A stretch of 64,000 bases of DNA, from positions 199,761,126 through 199,825,125 of the forward strand of contig JAHLJT010000631.1 of NCBI GenBank assembly GCA_031308135.1, written 5' to 3'. Shown one piece after another: positions 1 to 12,693 of this stretch. The notes under the pieces are model-generated. The model ran no database searches. It was given only the letters and a program-made list of their open reading frames with translations, and was not told where the DNA came from. A program made the translations under genes and the position numbers. The DNA is from Acheta domesticus. Its lineage: Eukaryota > Arthropoda > Insecta > Orthoptera > Gryllidae. How positions within the stretch are numbered: position 1 is the first letter of the stretch; each line of letters begins with the position of its first letter.

Positions 1-909
1 CATTTTAAAACATGGGAAGGGAATGAATGCTTAAAGATTTTTATTGTAATATCTTGATTAATTCATCAAATAATGGACAGGTAGACATCTCTTATTGTTT
101 ACTCTTAATAAACGCCTTTTTTAAACACTACCAAAGAACAAAGCAATACAAATTTTGAAACACTCTTGACAGACTGTCCGTGTAAATTTACTAAACTTTA
201 ACACAAATGCACATCTGCAGTCACGACTGCTAATAATGATTGGAGAGTTTCTCACTTCATAACGCCATGTTCTGCCTCATACTTAAAAATCCACGGCATA
301 AAATGGAAATGTACTGTTTTATTTCCATTTATGAACAGCAGTAGAGGTATGGTTGCGAAGTGAACGAATGATTATTTTAAATAAAAATAAAATTTACCAA
401 CGGAGAGACGGTGATTGGATTCCTGTCAAACTTGAAAATGATATTAATTAAAGAAGACAAGTGAAATGCAGATAAATCAATGGAAAAATCTCATTCCGAT
501 CGTTAAAATTGGTGTTTTTTAATGTGAACTTTGTGTCAAGATATTGGATTACTGCAGTTAGGCCTCTTATCCCCCAGTGCTACCCCTCTCAGTCTCCTCT
601 CTTCCACGCAACAGTCTTGCCGCCGCGAAAGACATTTTCCCCGAAGGCGAGAATTGCAGAGGCTGCTACACAAAATATTGTCTAATTCAAAATTACATAT
701 TAGAAAGTCTAATTTTATACTCAAATTACTATCAAAATACTAGAATATGATACATCATTTTATTCCTCTTTTCATGATCTATTGATTTCTGGCGAGAAAA
801 ATATATCGTTCCATTTAAAAAATCAAAGATGATTAAATTTCCCGAAAACTAAAAATCTTATAGACAATTTCTCTATGGCATGTTACTTGCCCTATGATTC
901 CGCATTATT
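1..909. other. AT-rich non-coding DNA, nothing recognised
   Basis: This is AT-rich sequence with short open frames only. There are no splice-bounded coding segments, no tRNA-like fold and no clear repeat. A short moderately GC-rich stretch near 555-665 has no further signal. Confidence 0.6.
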
Positions 910-989
910 CAGCGAAAACTGCATTTCAATTAGACCTGAATCGTTTAAAAGTTATGCGGGTGGTCCATAGTTAGTGGGACATCCTGTAT
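910..989 (+). repeat. Possible transposable-element terminus
   Basis: The stretch ends in TTAGTGGGACATCCTGTAT, which resembles the 'gggaca(c/t)cctgtat' ends seen on many interspersed repeats of insect genomes. The preceding bases (gaatcgtttaaaagttatgcg) also read like the usual run-in of such elements. A weaker match (CCGGACACTCTGTATTTA) sits near 10002-10020. No opposite terminus or target duplication was found, so the call rests on resemblance alone. Confidence 0.3.
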
Positions 990-1331
990 AGCAGGAGGTG
1001 AAACAATGATCTAATGCCATCAACCACTACAGAAAAATCGAAGTATGGGTTGAATGTATGGGTAAATGTAGCTTAACTGTGCGCACGTTTTGTTGAGCAC
1101 TCCTTTTGCTTGTAGTTCATTTACAGTTGAAATTGATTTTCTATAACTCGGGAAAAAACGTTTTTCAAATATCTTTATTTTTCTAAAATAATTATTTTCT
1201 AAATTCATTTTTTCGTGTTTTTTTTAATAAAATTCTGGCCCTCAAGAAAATGTGCGCAGATAAATTTCTTTCCCCACACGTCATATACAGTTTTTACTGT
1301 TTTTTTGACAAATAAATAAATAAATAAATTC

Positions 1332-1504
1332 AGCCGCTCTCTGGAGGAGAATTCTAGCGGTCGGCTGCTGTGATCGGGAGTTTTCCGTGGTTTCTCCGAT
1401 CAATACCAGGCGCATGCCGATTCGTCCGATCAATACCCGAACAAACGAGCCAAGAACCGCATGTGATCTTTCTTTCCTCATCTTTGTCGACTTTTCTCCT
1501 TATA

Positions 1505-1555
<51 letters not shown>

Positions 1556-1788
1556 ACATGCTTTACACTTACCCATTACAACACATGTTGGGAGACCAAT
1601 TGGGAGCTCAGAGCCTGTGCCGGGGAGATACCTTGAGAAAAATTGCCCTGTACGTCGATGTTAGGTTGGCGCAGGATCTCACCATCCAGCGGGGCGGAAC
1701 ACCGCCACCTCCAGGCATAAACAGCATTTTCTTCACTAACGGGACTAATGACCATAGCTGTTGACGTCCCCATGAAACATCAATCAAT
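1332..1788 (+). mobile_element. SINE family A, copy 1, 5'-truncated
   Basis: The sequence is homologous to the reverse complement of the intact SINE-A copies at 40.4 and 41.4 kb. Shared blocks include GGAGGAGAATTCTAGCGG near 1343, TGGTTTCTCCGATCAATACC near 1388, the GCGGGGCGG-CACCGCC block near 1690 and ACGGGACTAATGACC near 1739. The tRNA-derived head with its Pol III boxes is missing, so the copy is 5'-truncated as expected from interrupted target-primed reverse transcription. It ends in a short CAAT repeat (ATCAATCAATCC), like copy 3. No target duplication was found. A 56-bp CA array lies inside its body. Any open frames here are incidental. Confidence 0.85.
1503..1558. repeat. (CA)n microsatellite inside SINE-A
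   Basis: This is a nearly pure CA dinucleotide array flanked by TACACA variants. The other SINE-A copies have only a short CACTTACACTAACATGCAC-like segment at the same place, and the 24.6-kb copy has an intermediate GTGTGTGTGT run. The array therefore appears to have expanded from a seed within the SINE. Confidence 0.95.
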
Positions 1789-2514
1789 CCGAAGTAGCGG
1801 GAGTGTTACTATAAAATCACTTGCCAATACAGAAATTGTATATCAATAACTCCGAATAATTCCCAAAAATACAATTTTAAAATGTTCAAACCATGCGTTA
1901 AAAAACTTTTGGAACGGAAGACGTAATTTGGAAGTATTATGGACATAGCCGAATAAGCATCATCGATGTTGTCTGCCGTAGACATTCAGTTAGACATAAA
2001 GCATTTTTAGAAAATAATTACTGGGAAGAAACTTAAATCTTTACGAATTCAAATAAAAATAGAAATAGTATTAAATAAATTGATATGCAGTCAGACACTA
2101 AACCTCTTTTTTTTCTAATGCTGAAGATGTTCTCTATACGATGACGCCTGTTGGTTTTCCTTTCTCGTTTTACTATTTGCGTAGCACAGGAAACAGCATT
2201 TGAAGCCAAGAGACGAACTTTGGAGCCAGTCGTAAAATTATAATACATCATAATTCAATATTCAAATCGAACAATAGATGGTTTGGAATAGTAAAACCTA
2301 AGTTAGCTTAATTAGTTTATTGTTCATTGTGGCATTGAAGTGCTTCAAAATGACACTCATTGTGCACCCTTCGTTTCGTGTCGCAGTGGTTGTACAAGAA
2401 AGCCACACTTGATTGACAGAGTAATTGGTGAATCGAAGAAACAAATTTCAGCCCTCACAAAAGGGCCTGTTATTTCGTTTGCATACGAAGAAACGACCAA
2501 GCCACTTCCTGTGG
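1789..2514. other. AT-rich non-coding DNA
   Basis: This is plain AT-rich sequence between the SINE and the first GC patch. I see no coding exon, RNA gene or repeat unit. Confidence 0.6.
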
Positions 2515-2832
2515 GCTGGTCGCGCTGGGCTAGATCGGGCCGCCTGCGGGCGCCAGGCTCACGGCTGCGGGGCCGGAGAGGGGTGGGCGGGGCAGCCAGG
2601 TGTGGCGACGGCGGCGGCGGCGGCGGCGGTGGGGCCAGCTGGGCACGCGACCGTTGACGTAGCGCACGCGCCGTGGAGGGGGCAGGGACGGGGCACGGGG
2701 AGGGAGAGGCATTCGCAGTTAAAGCGGCGAAGGCAGCTGCATGGAACACTATGGCCCCCACCTGCCTCTCCCCTGCCCCGCCCCCGCTCCCGTGCCCGCG
2801 CCCTCGCGCCCTCATGCTTGAGCGGGGCCAAC
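2515..2832. other. GC/CpG-rich patch 1
   Basis: A sharply bounded GC-rich block with many CpGs sits in AT-rich DNA. It includes a GGC/GCG triplet run at about 2607-2635 and C-rich, CCCGCCCCCGCTCCCG-type sequence at 2760-2815. All strands and frames are open over short distances because AT-rich stop codons are scarce, so the open frames are not evidence of a gene. It could be a small CpG promoter, but I see no convincing TATA or initiator with a downstream exon. Confidence 0.6.
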
Positions 2833-5199
2833 TATTTCTGCGACACCGACACCGAGAAACTCGAAATCAGGCACGGACTGCGCCCAAGAAACGCTACTGT
2901 AAGTGCATGAGGTCGGGGTGAATGATGCTTGAGAAGACGCGTCTGAAGAGACGAAGGCTTAATAGGACACTATTTTGGAATGTGATACAATCAGTACGTG
3001 AAGATTTATTTGAATAAATTGAATAAAATTACTTACGAAATATTGGAATTGAGAGAACGTCTTGCGTGATTCTCGGATTCGCTACTATTCTGCATCACTA
3101 CTTGTACGTCCTAAACATTTCTTTTTAATTGACATTTAAGTTTCAAAATGTATTTATTTACAAACGATATCCAAATTTCAATGAGATGTAAAAATAGATG
3201 TTGTACTAAGAGCTGTAGGCTTATAGAAGTTCACTGTTAGATTTTGGAGTCGAAATTGTTTCCTTAAATAAGTTCTCGAAATTATGAAGTGATACATATT
3301 GTTTTATGGACTGTCGATCGTTGCCTTGTTTGTTCATGACTAAATTAAACTATGTGAGTTCATCTGATTTGCCTATAACTCCTTGACACTTTTAATAAGC
3401 GGTCGTATAAGGATACTGAAATTGAAACTTAATTTCTTCGATCTCTACATCAGTTTTTGTGCTTCATTTATTTCCTAAGCTATTAAGATTTTAATTACTC
3501 GATTTTTTCAGTTTTAATTAAGAGTTCGTCATCACTGTTTATCGTTTTGCCTCTATTAATTAAATGCTCCAGTCAAAATCCAACTACCAGGTTGGTAAAG
3601 CTTGGAGGGCACCTGCTTAATTTGCGTAGCTCCTCGCCCTGCTTGGCTTCGGTTCAATAGTCATCAGAGCACAACTATGGTATGCTTGGGAGTCACTCGA
3701 AAATAATTGAATCTGCTCTCAATTTGTTATGATGTCTTTTTAGATTCAGGATAAATGCTTCTAATCACATTTTTCATTCTTGCCTAGACTCTCTATAAAG
3801 AGCTTTAAAGAAGATTTAATTAATAAATAACTTATAGTCTTCGGACGTTGTCAGAACCGCTGCGTTTCAAACCTTCTCTAACAAATTTCAAATTTTTCAT
3901 GAATAGAGTTGAATATTATATTTCTACATGACGTTCTAAAACATACTACTCCAATTACGTTTTATGCATTATAATTTTTAAGATGTGACTCATATGTAAT
4001 AATCACGTAAAAATTAAATGTTAGCTTCTTGTGATGAGAATTTTCTGAAATTTTTTCCAATGGAAATTAATTCTAAATTTCTTAAACAATTGTGATCAAT
4101 TTTTTGAATAATCATAAAAAATGTGTTATAATATCTGAGATAATTGCACTAATGTTTAGCTAATTTATTTTTATAACGATCAGAATGTTGGCATTTTTGT
4201 TATTATCATCGGCGTTTTAAATTAAATATTTATCTAAAATACACCTCTTCACTGATAATGAATTCTACGTTCATAAAACGTTGACAAACGTTATCCACAT
4301 ATGGTTCATAACGGACAAATACAACGTACTATTTCTTTTTTTACCCTCTTTTGGTCTACATCGTGATCTACAGAGATTTTAAATAGAAAACAAGTTATTG
4401 AAGCACATTTCACGTAGCATATTTCAATGCAAACTTATGATTTTTGAGAAGAAACGCACAATTACAGGAAACATCTATATTAAAAAAATCTTTCCCTATA
4501 TATCGTGTGGGAGCTCTTCATTTAACTCAGGCATATCAATCTGTGCCCATACGTGCCAATTGCCCGCCCGAGAAGCCCGGCGGTGCGAGCACGAGCAATC
4601 AATGACTCCACTCTCATTTCCCCTTCAAATGCAGAGAAGGGTGTACACGCGCAATCTTTAGCAGAGAAGCGTAGTAACACCAAACGAGCTCGAAACATCA
4701 CGAAGAATGGTTGCTTGAAACGAAAGTATCTTTGCTTGGTTTTCTAGCGAACAACCGTGATTTGAATTTTGTATATACTTTACAACATTTTTTATTCACT
4801 TGTATTTTATTTTTAAATTCTGCTTTATTTACACATTTTTTACAAGAAGCAGATCTATTTTTGAATGGCGACACTTTTTGCTTGTTTTCGTTCTGTGTTA
4901 ATTTGTTAAATCATTTTGTTTTTTTGCTGTATATAGCAATATTGTGAAATAAATTAACAAGTACCTATAAATCAACGTTATCAAAATATGTTGCTATATT
5001 TATTGCAATGCTGTGTATTAAATTAATTCTACCTATAAATCCTCTCTTACGGTCTGCCAGCTCTATTGACAAGAATCTTTGTGAAATTTCCCAATCTGAA
5101 CTTTGGAAGTTAATGTAATTATTTTAGTCTTTAGTAAACATTATTACATAACCAAGATTAAGCATTTTAAATAAAAATTCAAATTGTTAAATTTCACTC
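2833..5199. other. AT-rich non-coding DNA
   Basis: This is over 2 kb of AT-rich sequence with no coding exon recognised. A possible tRNA-like segment lies at 3585-3658 and is listed separately. A slightly GC-richer stretch at about 4540-4640 shows no known signal. Confidence 0.55.
3585..3658 (+). repeat. Possible decayed tRNA-like SINE head
   Basis: The spacing resembles a tRNA-derived head: an A-box-like GTTGGTAAAGCTTGG near 3592 is followed about 50 bases later by a B-box-like GGTTCAATAGTC near 3651. The segment between them is GC-richer than its surroundings. The match is weak, the acceptor stem cannot be folded convincingly, and no SINE body was recognised downstream. Confidence 0.22.
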
Positions 5200-5433
5200 C
5201 AGTGGTGTCAAGGTCTTCTACTGGTGGCAGTGGCACACGTCGTGGTACTGTAGCATGCCACCAGCTATTCTGCGCAATTAGCGTCGGGAAAGGAGACTAT
5301 TAGTAACTCCTCCGTTTTACAATAGGGATGGCGTTGTGTCTGGTGGCGGCGTAACGAACTGCATGGATGGAAGATTTCGTCATGGCACTCGTGCCACGGA
5401 CTCCTGCTCGTGGCATCGACCTTGACAACACTG
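5200..5433 (+). mobile_element. hAT-like MITE, copy 1 (234 bp)
   Basis: This short element begins CAGTGGTGTCAAGGTC and ends with the inverted form GACCTTGACAACACTG, giving terminal inverted repeats of about 16 bp with one mismatch. The CAGTG start is typical of hAT-superfamily ends. Its reverse complement matches the element at 45404-45643 along its length, for example in the sub-terminal GTGGCACGAGTGCCA palindrome and the CCATCCCTATTGTAAAAC block. It has no coding capacity, so mobility would depend on a transposase encoded elsewhere. The flanks TTTCACTC and CCACAGAC do not match, so the 8-bp target duplication is lost or decayed. Confidence 0.85.
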
Positions 5434-6659
5434 CCACAGACTATAGTAAGCTACTTACCATGTCTACGACCTGTATATGCCTGTTCTATTTGCCTTAGAT
5501 CAATGAGATCCACATAGAGGCGACTGTTGTAAAGGCATTGTACTACCTTCTATGAGTAGTACTTCCATGCCGGTTCGCTTCGCACTAATGTAGTGAAGGT
5601 CAACTTTCTCCATGAGGTTTAGAACGGAAACCCATTCCCTCACGGAAATTTAAGACATAGCTTACGAGAGGACTTGTGGTTGAGTGTATCAAGCAGATAG
5701 TCGTTTAAATGTATCCCGTTCTCTTCGTTGTTTCAACCGACGTATGCTGAATCATACAACTAACTTTGCGGTAAAGGAAACGGATTTGTCATTTATTTTC
5801 TCTTCGTTGTCAAACGTAAATTGTAAAAAGCTTATCAAAAGTGTGATTCTAAATTTTCTGTGTTTGTTTTGTTTTTCATGCTTTTTGACTTCTTACTTCT
5901 CTCGTTTCCGACCATATGTTACTTCCGCTGATTCACTCGGATGTCCTGAATGTTACTCATTTGGTAACTAGTAATTCATGAAGCTCTTTGACGGGATTTT
6001 CCAGCATATTACATCTATGATTTAATGGCCTATTGTAGGTTTAAACGTTTACTGTATGCAGCGAAATAAAATATTCATAATATTTCTTATTGAACGAAAT
6101 GTTAATTGTTATTACAGTGAAACTGAAATAACAAAAATTGCTGCAACACATTTTTAGCTCTTATTTGTAGGGTAACACGTAAAGAATTTATGAAATCTTC
6201 AAGTGATAATTGAAATGAAATAAAATTGCTGAGCGAAATAAAAAAGCAGTTGACATCCTTTAGTTCTGCTGAAAAATTTAATGAGTCTTTTATTACAAAA
6301 AAAAAAGAAGATAAATTTTACATAAAATTTCTAAGAATCTGAGAAACTAGAAACACTGATGAGTAAAAGTAATAGCGCTCGTGAAAGCCCGACATTCTGT
6401 TTTTCTCATTCTGTTTTTTTGTAGGCGTTTATCTGTATTTTGTTTCTCGAATACTTCTTGTATCCTCAATGGAGCGCAACAAAAGAAAACAACTTGCAAC
6501 AATAGCGCGAGTTGTACTCTCCGACAAAGAGATGCAATCACAGCAAATAACTCTCTGAGACGCAATGCTTTCCTTTCCTCGGGGTTAACGACATGATTTC
6601 TCCAAAACTCAACAACACATAACATTAAATTCGTAAGACTAAGATCTTCATGCGCGGAG
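5434..6659. other. AT-rich non-coding DNA
   Basis: No exon, RNA gene or repeat was recognised. Open frames up to about 120 codons occur near 6350-6700 but show no domain, no conserved motif and no splice context. Confidence 0.55.
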
Positions 6660-7010
6660 ATTCCAGGCGAGAGCAAGCTTGAAGACTTGCGGCGGCGGCA
6701 CCTCAACGAGAGAACAAGCGAAGCGTAAATAAAACAGATGCTATCGAGCCACCCGCGCTAAGCTCCGATTCGCGCTTGTTGAATCCGCGGCGGCTCTCGG
6801 TTCCTGTTCTCGCCCTAGAGACGGACCACTTTCCATTTCTCAGGATAAATCCCGCCGCGGTGTGAGGCCTCGTGAGATCCTCTGAATCCGCCTATTTGTC
6901 GGCGCTCCGGGCTCCGGCAGAGGAAGAGCTCACTCTCACTGCGACTGCGCAGATCGTGATGCCCTGCAGCGAAGTGGTTCTCCCCTGGATGACGTAAAGT
7001 GGAATTGAAA
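6660..7010. other. Moderately GC-rich patch 2
   Basis: This GC-richer block has CpGs and triplet-like CGGCGG runs at 6690 and 6785. On the minus strand a 70-codon open frame (from 7027 to 6815) covers it, but the peptide matches nothing I know and no splice donor follows. It may be a small regulatory or promoter patch or an old repeat. Confidence 0.4.
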
Positions 7011-8194
7011 CCCTCGTATTTCGACACTTTGAAATGTATAGAAGCAGATGAAAGATTGGTCTGTAAGAGATAAATATTCTTATTTCATGTCTTAGATAGT
7101 AAAATGTCTGCACGGCAGATATTTCATATCATTGCGCTTTATTTCGTTCTCGTTACTACAACTTACCTGCCGTCACAGTAATGGCCTGCGCCAAGAACGA
7201 TTTCTGAACGATATTATAGCTTAGTGATTGTGTTCAATAAAATTGATTACTCACTAAATTATAAAGACTACGTTTATATACGAGTATGAAAGTCCGTATC
7301 ACACCTGATTAGTCTTGCTTCACTTAGGAATGCTTCACCTAATTCGATATATTCCTTTTGAGTAAAATTATTTCAGTGATTGTTCTACAAAATCATTATA
7401 ATTAAGTTTTTACAAATTTCTCTATTTTTAAATTTTGCACGATCCTCCTTGTATTTACTCGTATTTGGAGTTACAAAACGTTATAATATGGATCCTCTGC
7501 ATTTATCGTTTGCATTCTTTCTCTTTCTTGTTGCGTTACATTTAAATATCCTTTGCATCTGAAGTATGTTGCAAATCGTCATGAAGAGAAAATTACCAAT
7601 TCAAATGACTTAAAGATTATTCTTTAAAACAAATTTACTCTCTAACTATTGAATGCGGTCGAGTTTTGTGTTTCCAAAGTGCTCACGACTGAAGTTCCAA
7701 TAAGTAAAGATAAAAATAAAATTTCTTATTTAATTCTCTCCTGGGAGTATATCAGAGTTGTGAATATGTAAGTAAAGTTCTCCTGAGATTTGATCAATTG
7801 AAACAGTTTTCAATTTGTTCTCAACATTCAGAGAATCCACTACATTGGTCGACATGGAATTTAGAAGACTGAGACTGGAATTGGTATCGTTTTATTTGAT
7901 TAGTTCAAACCATAGGGAAATCCCTGGGCTCTTATGTGTAAAGTGGAGTGCGGACTTTTCTCTGTACAAGGAGTTCAAACTGCTTGAATATTCAGGCAGT
8001 TTCGTTCATTGAATTTAAGTCACAGAACTATTATTATTCTTAAGAAATTGACATGCACTTACATTGAGAACTGGATGAATTATCCTCACGTTGCAAGGAT
8101 ATTTAATTTCGTTAAAAAGTGTCATAATAGTGCATTAGAGTGGAAAAGGAATGAATTCTATCAACAGGTAAAATGAAAGTAATTTTATTGTCAC
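7011..8194. other. AT-rich non-coding DNA
   Basis: This is AT-rich sequence without a recognised gene or repeat. Confidence 0.55.
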
Positions 8195-8302
8195 CATTGC
8201 CTTCTCCTTTCCGCCATATCCGCCGACCCTGCTCCGTCTCGCTTCGCCCGTCTTCGCCCCGCTCCAACCTACCCCTCCCGCTCCGTTCCACCCGCCATGC
8301 AT
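8195..8302. repeat. Degenerate C-rich minisatellite remnant
   Basis: About 100 bases of C-rich sequence on the + strand are built from variants of CTCCGYCTCGCTTCGCCC and CCCCGCTCC. The same sub-motifs (CCGTCTCGC, CGCCCCGCTCC) make up the large arrays at 59.1 and 63.7 kb, so this may be a small, diverged relative of them. Confidence 0.5.
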
Positions 8303-11300
8303 TACCGCAATGATGCCTAGATGCTTGGCGATTTTATTGAACAAAAAATTGTACAAAGACTGCATTGTTAACCCAACAGAGGATGAATTTTGTGGCAGTA
8401 TTCAGTAGGGCTCTTGGGCTCTGCGTTGACATGTTAATCAGTTTCTTCTAAAAAACAAGATTAAGATGCTTAAAAATATTTTTTTGTAAAACAAATATAT
8501 TAATCACGTTTTACTTTCTCTTTATGAAATTATTTGCCAAGTCAGAGGCCCATATTTTCAGCGTGGTTAATATTTAGTGAATTTCCGTGAATTCTACGAG
8601 TACTAGTAGATGCAACACATTCGCAATAACGTAGCAAGTTACAAGTTTTCGTAATCTTATAAAACTAATGATCTTTCATTGTCCCAGTCTTAACAAATCA
8701 ATTATAATAAATGCTTTAGTAATAACTTAAATACACTGTTTTGTGAGTTTTCACCAATATGGATTGCAAACAGAAAATTAGCATGAACAGTAATTAATAG
8801 CAGGGTTCGAATTTCTCTGAAGTATCTGCATAATTCACTTTGTTGTTTACCACACCTGCTATTTCACGCTCGCCAACTTCGCCGAAACTCATTGCGCAGT
8901 GGTGTGTTTGTGAGGCGAAAGTTGCGCGTTAAGATCTCACGTACATCACATTGAAACGGAACTGGAACGTAAACCAGCCACTGGAAGTGTTGCTACCGAC
9001 TTTCCAACTTTCCGCTTCTGTTTGGAAGTAATTTATCTAATATACACCAGTGCAAGTTTGTTTCTGCCAACTATTTTCGTGGAGTTCTCGCTGAAGATGA
9101 GGAGAATGAATATACAAAGTTAATGTACTATTGAAACTATTGTTGTGGGTAAATTTCACAGAGGGGTTTTTATTTAGTATTTTTTTAGGTTGATATACCT
9201 GAATAGTTATAAATGAAATATTACAAAATGACCCATTATTCATATTTTCCAGCAGTTAACAGGAGTGAGCGGACTGTTTGAATTTGTCCTTCTCCAGAAA
9301 AATAATTACATTGCCCATTTTGTTAACTAGCAACTTTAGTTTTATATCACATTTATTCGATCTTGTTCTTCGGGTTAAGCTTAATTGGTAAACATGCCGT
9401 TGGCACGAGCAAGACTTGGAATTCTTTGGCGTGGGAGAACATCCGGCCATAAAACTCAGTGCCAAAACTTCAAAAGCAGTATAACTCTTCTTCGCAGCTC
9501 TAAAAACTACACAGCTTTAAAAAATTTAACAGATACAAATCATAATGTAATTTTTATCACTCTTGTAATTTATAATAATAGTTACTCCTTTAATTAGTGA
9601 ATGTAGTGGAACATAATAGAACCGTGTGTAGGGGTATTTGTGGCGACAAGACAATATTTAGTTTTCTGTAGAAACCTTTCAAGGCGATCAGCTGACAGAG
9701 AATTGGGTGGACGTTTGCACAACTCGTCAGTACTTCCAAAGTCTTTTGAAAGGAAATTTGAGAATAGTCCATCAAAATCTTAATCGTCATAAAGGATGGA
9801 AAGAAGATGTTTTACAACAATTTACATGTTTCTGGAGTGATTATATGCTTCTGCAATGCAAATTTTTGCCTGGAAAGCATTTTTCACACAAACTTTTGAG
9901 TGTTTGTTGCGGCTCAGCAATTCGGAATATCCAAGTAGTTTATTAGAGAAAATATACTTAAAATAGTCTTAAGATCATATTTTCGAAGTTTAGACGTTTC
10001 CTCCCCGGACACTCTGTATTTATCATGCCGATGCAGAATGAAATTATTTGAAAAGTTAATTATTTCACCCATTAGTTAAAAGATGTGTAGAAGGGAAATT
10101 ACATAAACATTCTATTTCATTAGACTTTATTTGAATGCTTCACAAATCCATTTTAAATCTCGGAAACTTCAGCGAAACAAATTGCTTCATCTTTACTTTG
10201 TTTCATCTCCTGCCCATAAAAAGTATTTTCAAGGATAAATTCTTTGACCAAGATATTTTATACATTGTCACGGGAGCAAAACACTTTCTCCTTTTCATTT
10301 TCAAGCTGAAGTCAACCCCAACAAAAGCATCAAATTCCTTGGTGTTGTGATGTGAAGTAAAAAGCTGAAAGAATTTACTTTCCCTGGCTTATTGGAGCAC
10401 ACAGGCAGATGACTCGACATTCTTCACCTAGCATCTAGCTCTCTCTGCTTAGACTTTGAGCCCTGTTACAGACATTACGGTTCCCTTTAGATGAATGAGT
10501 GATTTATAACTTTCCCTCTTGAGGAGGGAAGGAGAAGACATTTTTCACGTGGTGAAGTAACTGATTATGTCCATTGACTTTCAGATCTGGTTGATTATTT
10601 CTTCATTTTCCCTTTTACTAAGTTCAGGTACACTTCGAGGGTGAATGCATTGAAGAAAGTAAGAGATAACTGTGAGAGCAAGGACTGTGACGGTTGCAAG
10701 AGCGAAGAAAAACGATAAAACAAAAAGAAATGGAAATACTCGGTCGATAGGCAGAAGCATAGATGAAGTAATGTTAAAATTTCTATGTGGGTAATACATA
10801 GTAATGTAAGTAGTAAAAGCAGTGTTGACTTGAACATCATATTTTAAACAAACAATCCCCTTAGCATGGTTGTGTATTTATCAGTATCCAGAGTTAACTG
10901 TAGCATTGCGCACACGTTGCTTTAGTTTTCTCGCTTCCTGCAATTTTTAATGGATACGAAGGCCAATTAGATTATACAGTGATTTGAGGACCAACGGTTG
11001 GAAGCGAATTAGTTGGCCAAAAATCGTATACTTTATAACCACATTATAATGGTGGAAGCGTTAGAGCTGCAAAACTATCTCGTGATTTTGGTGAAAATAC
11101 AAGTTTTCAGCAGTCCTAAAAATTAAAAAGTCTTTAGGTTTGTTTTCATAGCACTCAGTGACCAAATCTAGCCCTTGAACCGAGATATTTATTCGAAATT
11201 CGGTATTATTCTAATCGATATACCTTATCTGAATGCCCGGCAAAGGAATCCTAATTTCGAGAGTGATTTTCACGAAGCTCAAACTCTAATTTCATGTTCA

Positions 11301-12144
11301 ATGTTCTCATATAAGTTCTTATTTATCTCTTTTCATGCCATTTAGAGCCTTTGATTCTGGAGTCAATGTTTCTTTATTGTTAAACCTTCGGAATTTTGAT
11401 TGTGAACGTTCAGTTTTTTCGATTCCTTCATGCAACTACTACCCTGAAAATAGAGCTTTTTTCTTTAATAAAATCTGTTGTACAAAGATAGGTCTTGAAA
11501 TAAGGTCATGTAAAGTTTTCGAAAATATAAATTGTTTTTGCTTGAAGTTAATGCAATTCATAAAAAATAATTCTCAAAAATGTCTCCAAATTTTTTCTTC
11601 GATTTTTTTTTCAAGGTTACAGAAAAGGATGCTTAAAAATGGCGCAGGTTTCATTTTCGTCAAACATCCTCATTTATCGAAATTTACAAGTTAGAAATAA
11701 TTCGAGAAAGTATGTGCTGTTGTTAGCTCCTCTAGTTTGATAGAGCGATAATTGAAATGTTACGATTGAAATGACACGATTTGAAGCATTGGCGGAAACA
11801 ACGTTGTAAGCAATATATTCTAAATTTTACAGGTGAGGACGAAATCGATTACCTCTAAAAGTTTTACTGCTTTTGGTGCTGTTTTTCTTCTGACTCTTGT
11901 AGATGTTTTAAGAAATGTGTATTAGAAAGAAAAATGCTCTAGAAAGAATGTTCTACAACTTACACATGAATGTAATTTCATTCCATGGAACAAGGTCCAG
12001 AACCAAATATCCAGAACACGTACAGCGTTGTTATTATAATATAGTACTTCTGGAAATTATAAATCGGCAGGAAACCTTGAAAATGCATGAGAAATTATTG
12101 ATTTCCCTTTCTGAGTACATGACTGTGATATTCATATCTGCAGA
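8303..12144. other. AT-rich non-coding DNA
   Basis: Nearly 4 kb of AT-rich sequence. A weak tRNA-like segment at 9374-9449 is listed separately. Short open frames up to 120 codons (for example near 11335-11694) have strongly AT-biased composition and no recognisable domain. I see no gene here. Confidence 0.55.
9374..9449 (+). repeat. Possible tRNA-like SINE head
   Basis: The segment reads like a decayed tRNA: an A-box-like GCTTAATTGGTAAACATG and, about 45 bases on, a B-box-like GTGGGAGAACATCCGGCC. The B box has lost its GGTTC core, so it is unlikely to be a functional tRNA. A tRNA-derived SINE remnant is the best reading, but no body matching families A or B follows. Confidence 0.3.
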
Positions 12145-12249
12145 TGACCATTCCTTGTTTACCTACCCCTCATCATCACCCTATCACTTCATTCAGTATT
12201 CCCTGCAAACTAGTGGGAGGCCCTTGTCCTTAATGGGATCTTAGTTGGC

Positions 12250-12284
<35 letters not shown>

Positions 12285-12285
12285 T
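12145..12285 (+). mobile_element. SINE family B, 3' fragment with (AAT)n tail
   Basis: The block CCCTCATCATCACCCTATCA resembles the body of the SINE-B copies at 13.9 and 32.7 kb. It is followed by TTAATGGGATCTTAGTTGGC and a pure AAT array at 12251-12284, which looks like the 3' tail of a retroposed element. The tRNA head is absent. The left border is approximate. Confidence 0.6.
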
Positions 12286-12685
12286 GTAATGATACAATGT
12301 CTAAAAGACACATACTGTGAAGTTCATTATTTCGACCCTGAGATCGTCATACTCTGATGTGCTAGAAATGCTCAATGTTCATCATAACATAGTGCACGGA
12401 ACTTCTCTAAGAGCTGCCCTTGCAGACCACACTATTTTTAAAACATTATGAAATTTATACACCAGTTTAATTACATTGATGCTATTATCTTCATAAAAAC
12501 GTATTATAACAGCAAGCATAAGCTGTGGCATCTACAATGTTGTTTCACCCACCTCGTTTGGGTTTGGGCTCCAATACTAGTTTTCTTATATTCCTAGAGT
12601 GTATGTACTCTACTGTACCGGAATCATTACACATTTTCCTTACATTCCACTTCCACTTTTCGACGTTCTTTCTCCTTTTCTTTCC
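12286..12685. other. AT-rich non-coding DNA
   Basis: This is the spacer between the SINE-B fragment and the hAT element. Nothing was recognised. Confidence 0.5.
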
Positions 12686-12693
12686 CCTGTTAC
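12686..12693 (+). repeat. Left 8-bp target-site duplication of hAT element
   Basis: CCTGTTAC directly precedes the 5' terminal repeat of the 749-bp element and recurs exactly at 13443-13450. An 8-bp duplication is diagnostic of hAT insertion. Confidence 0.9.
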
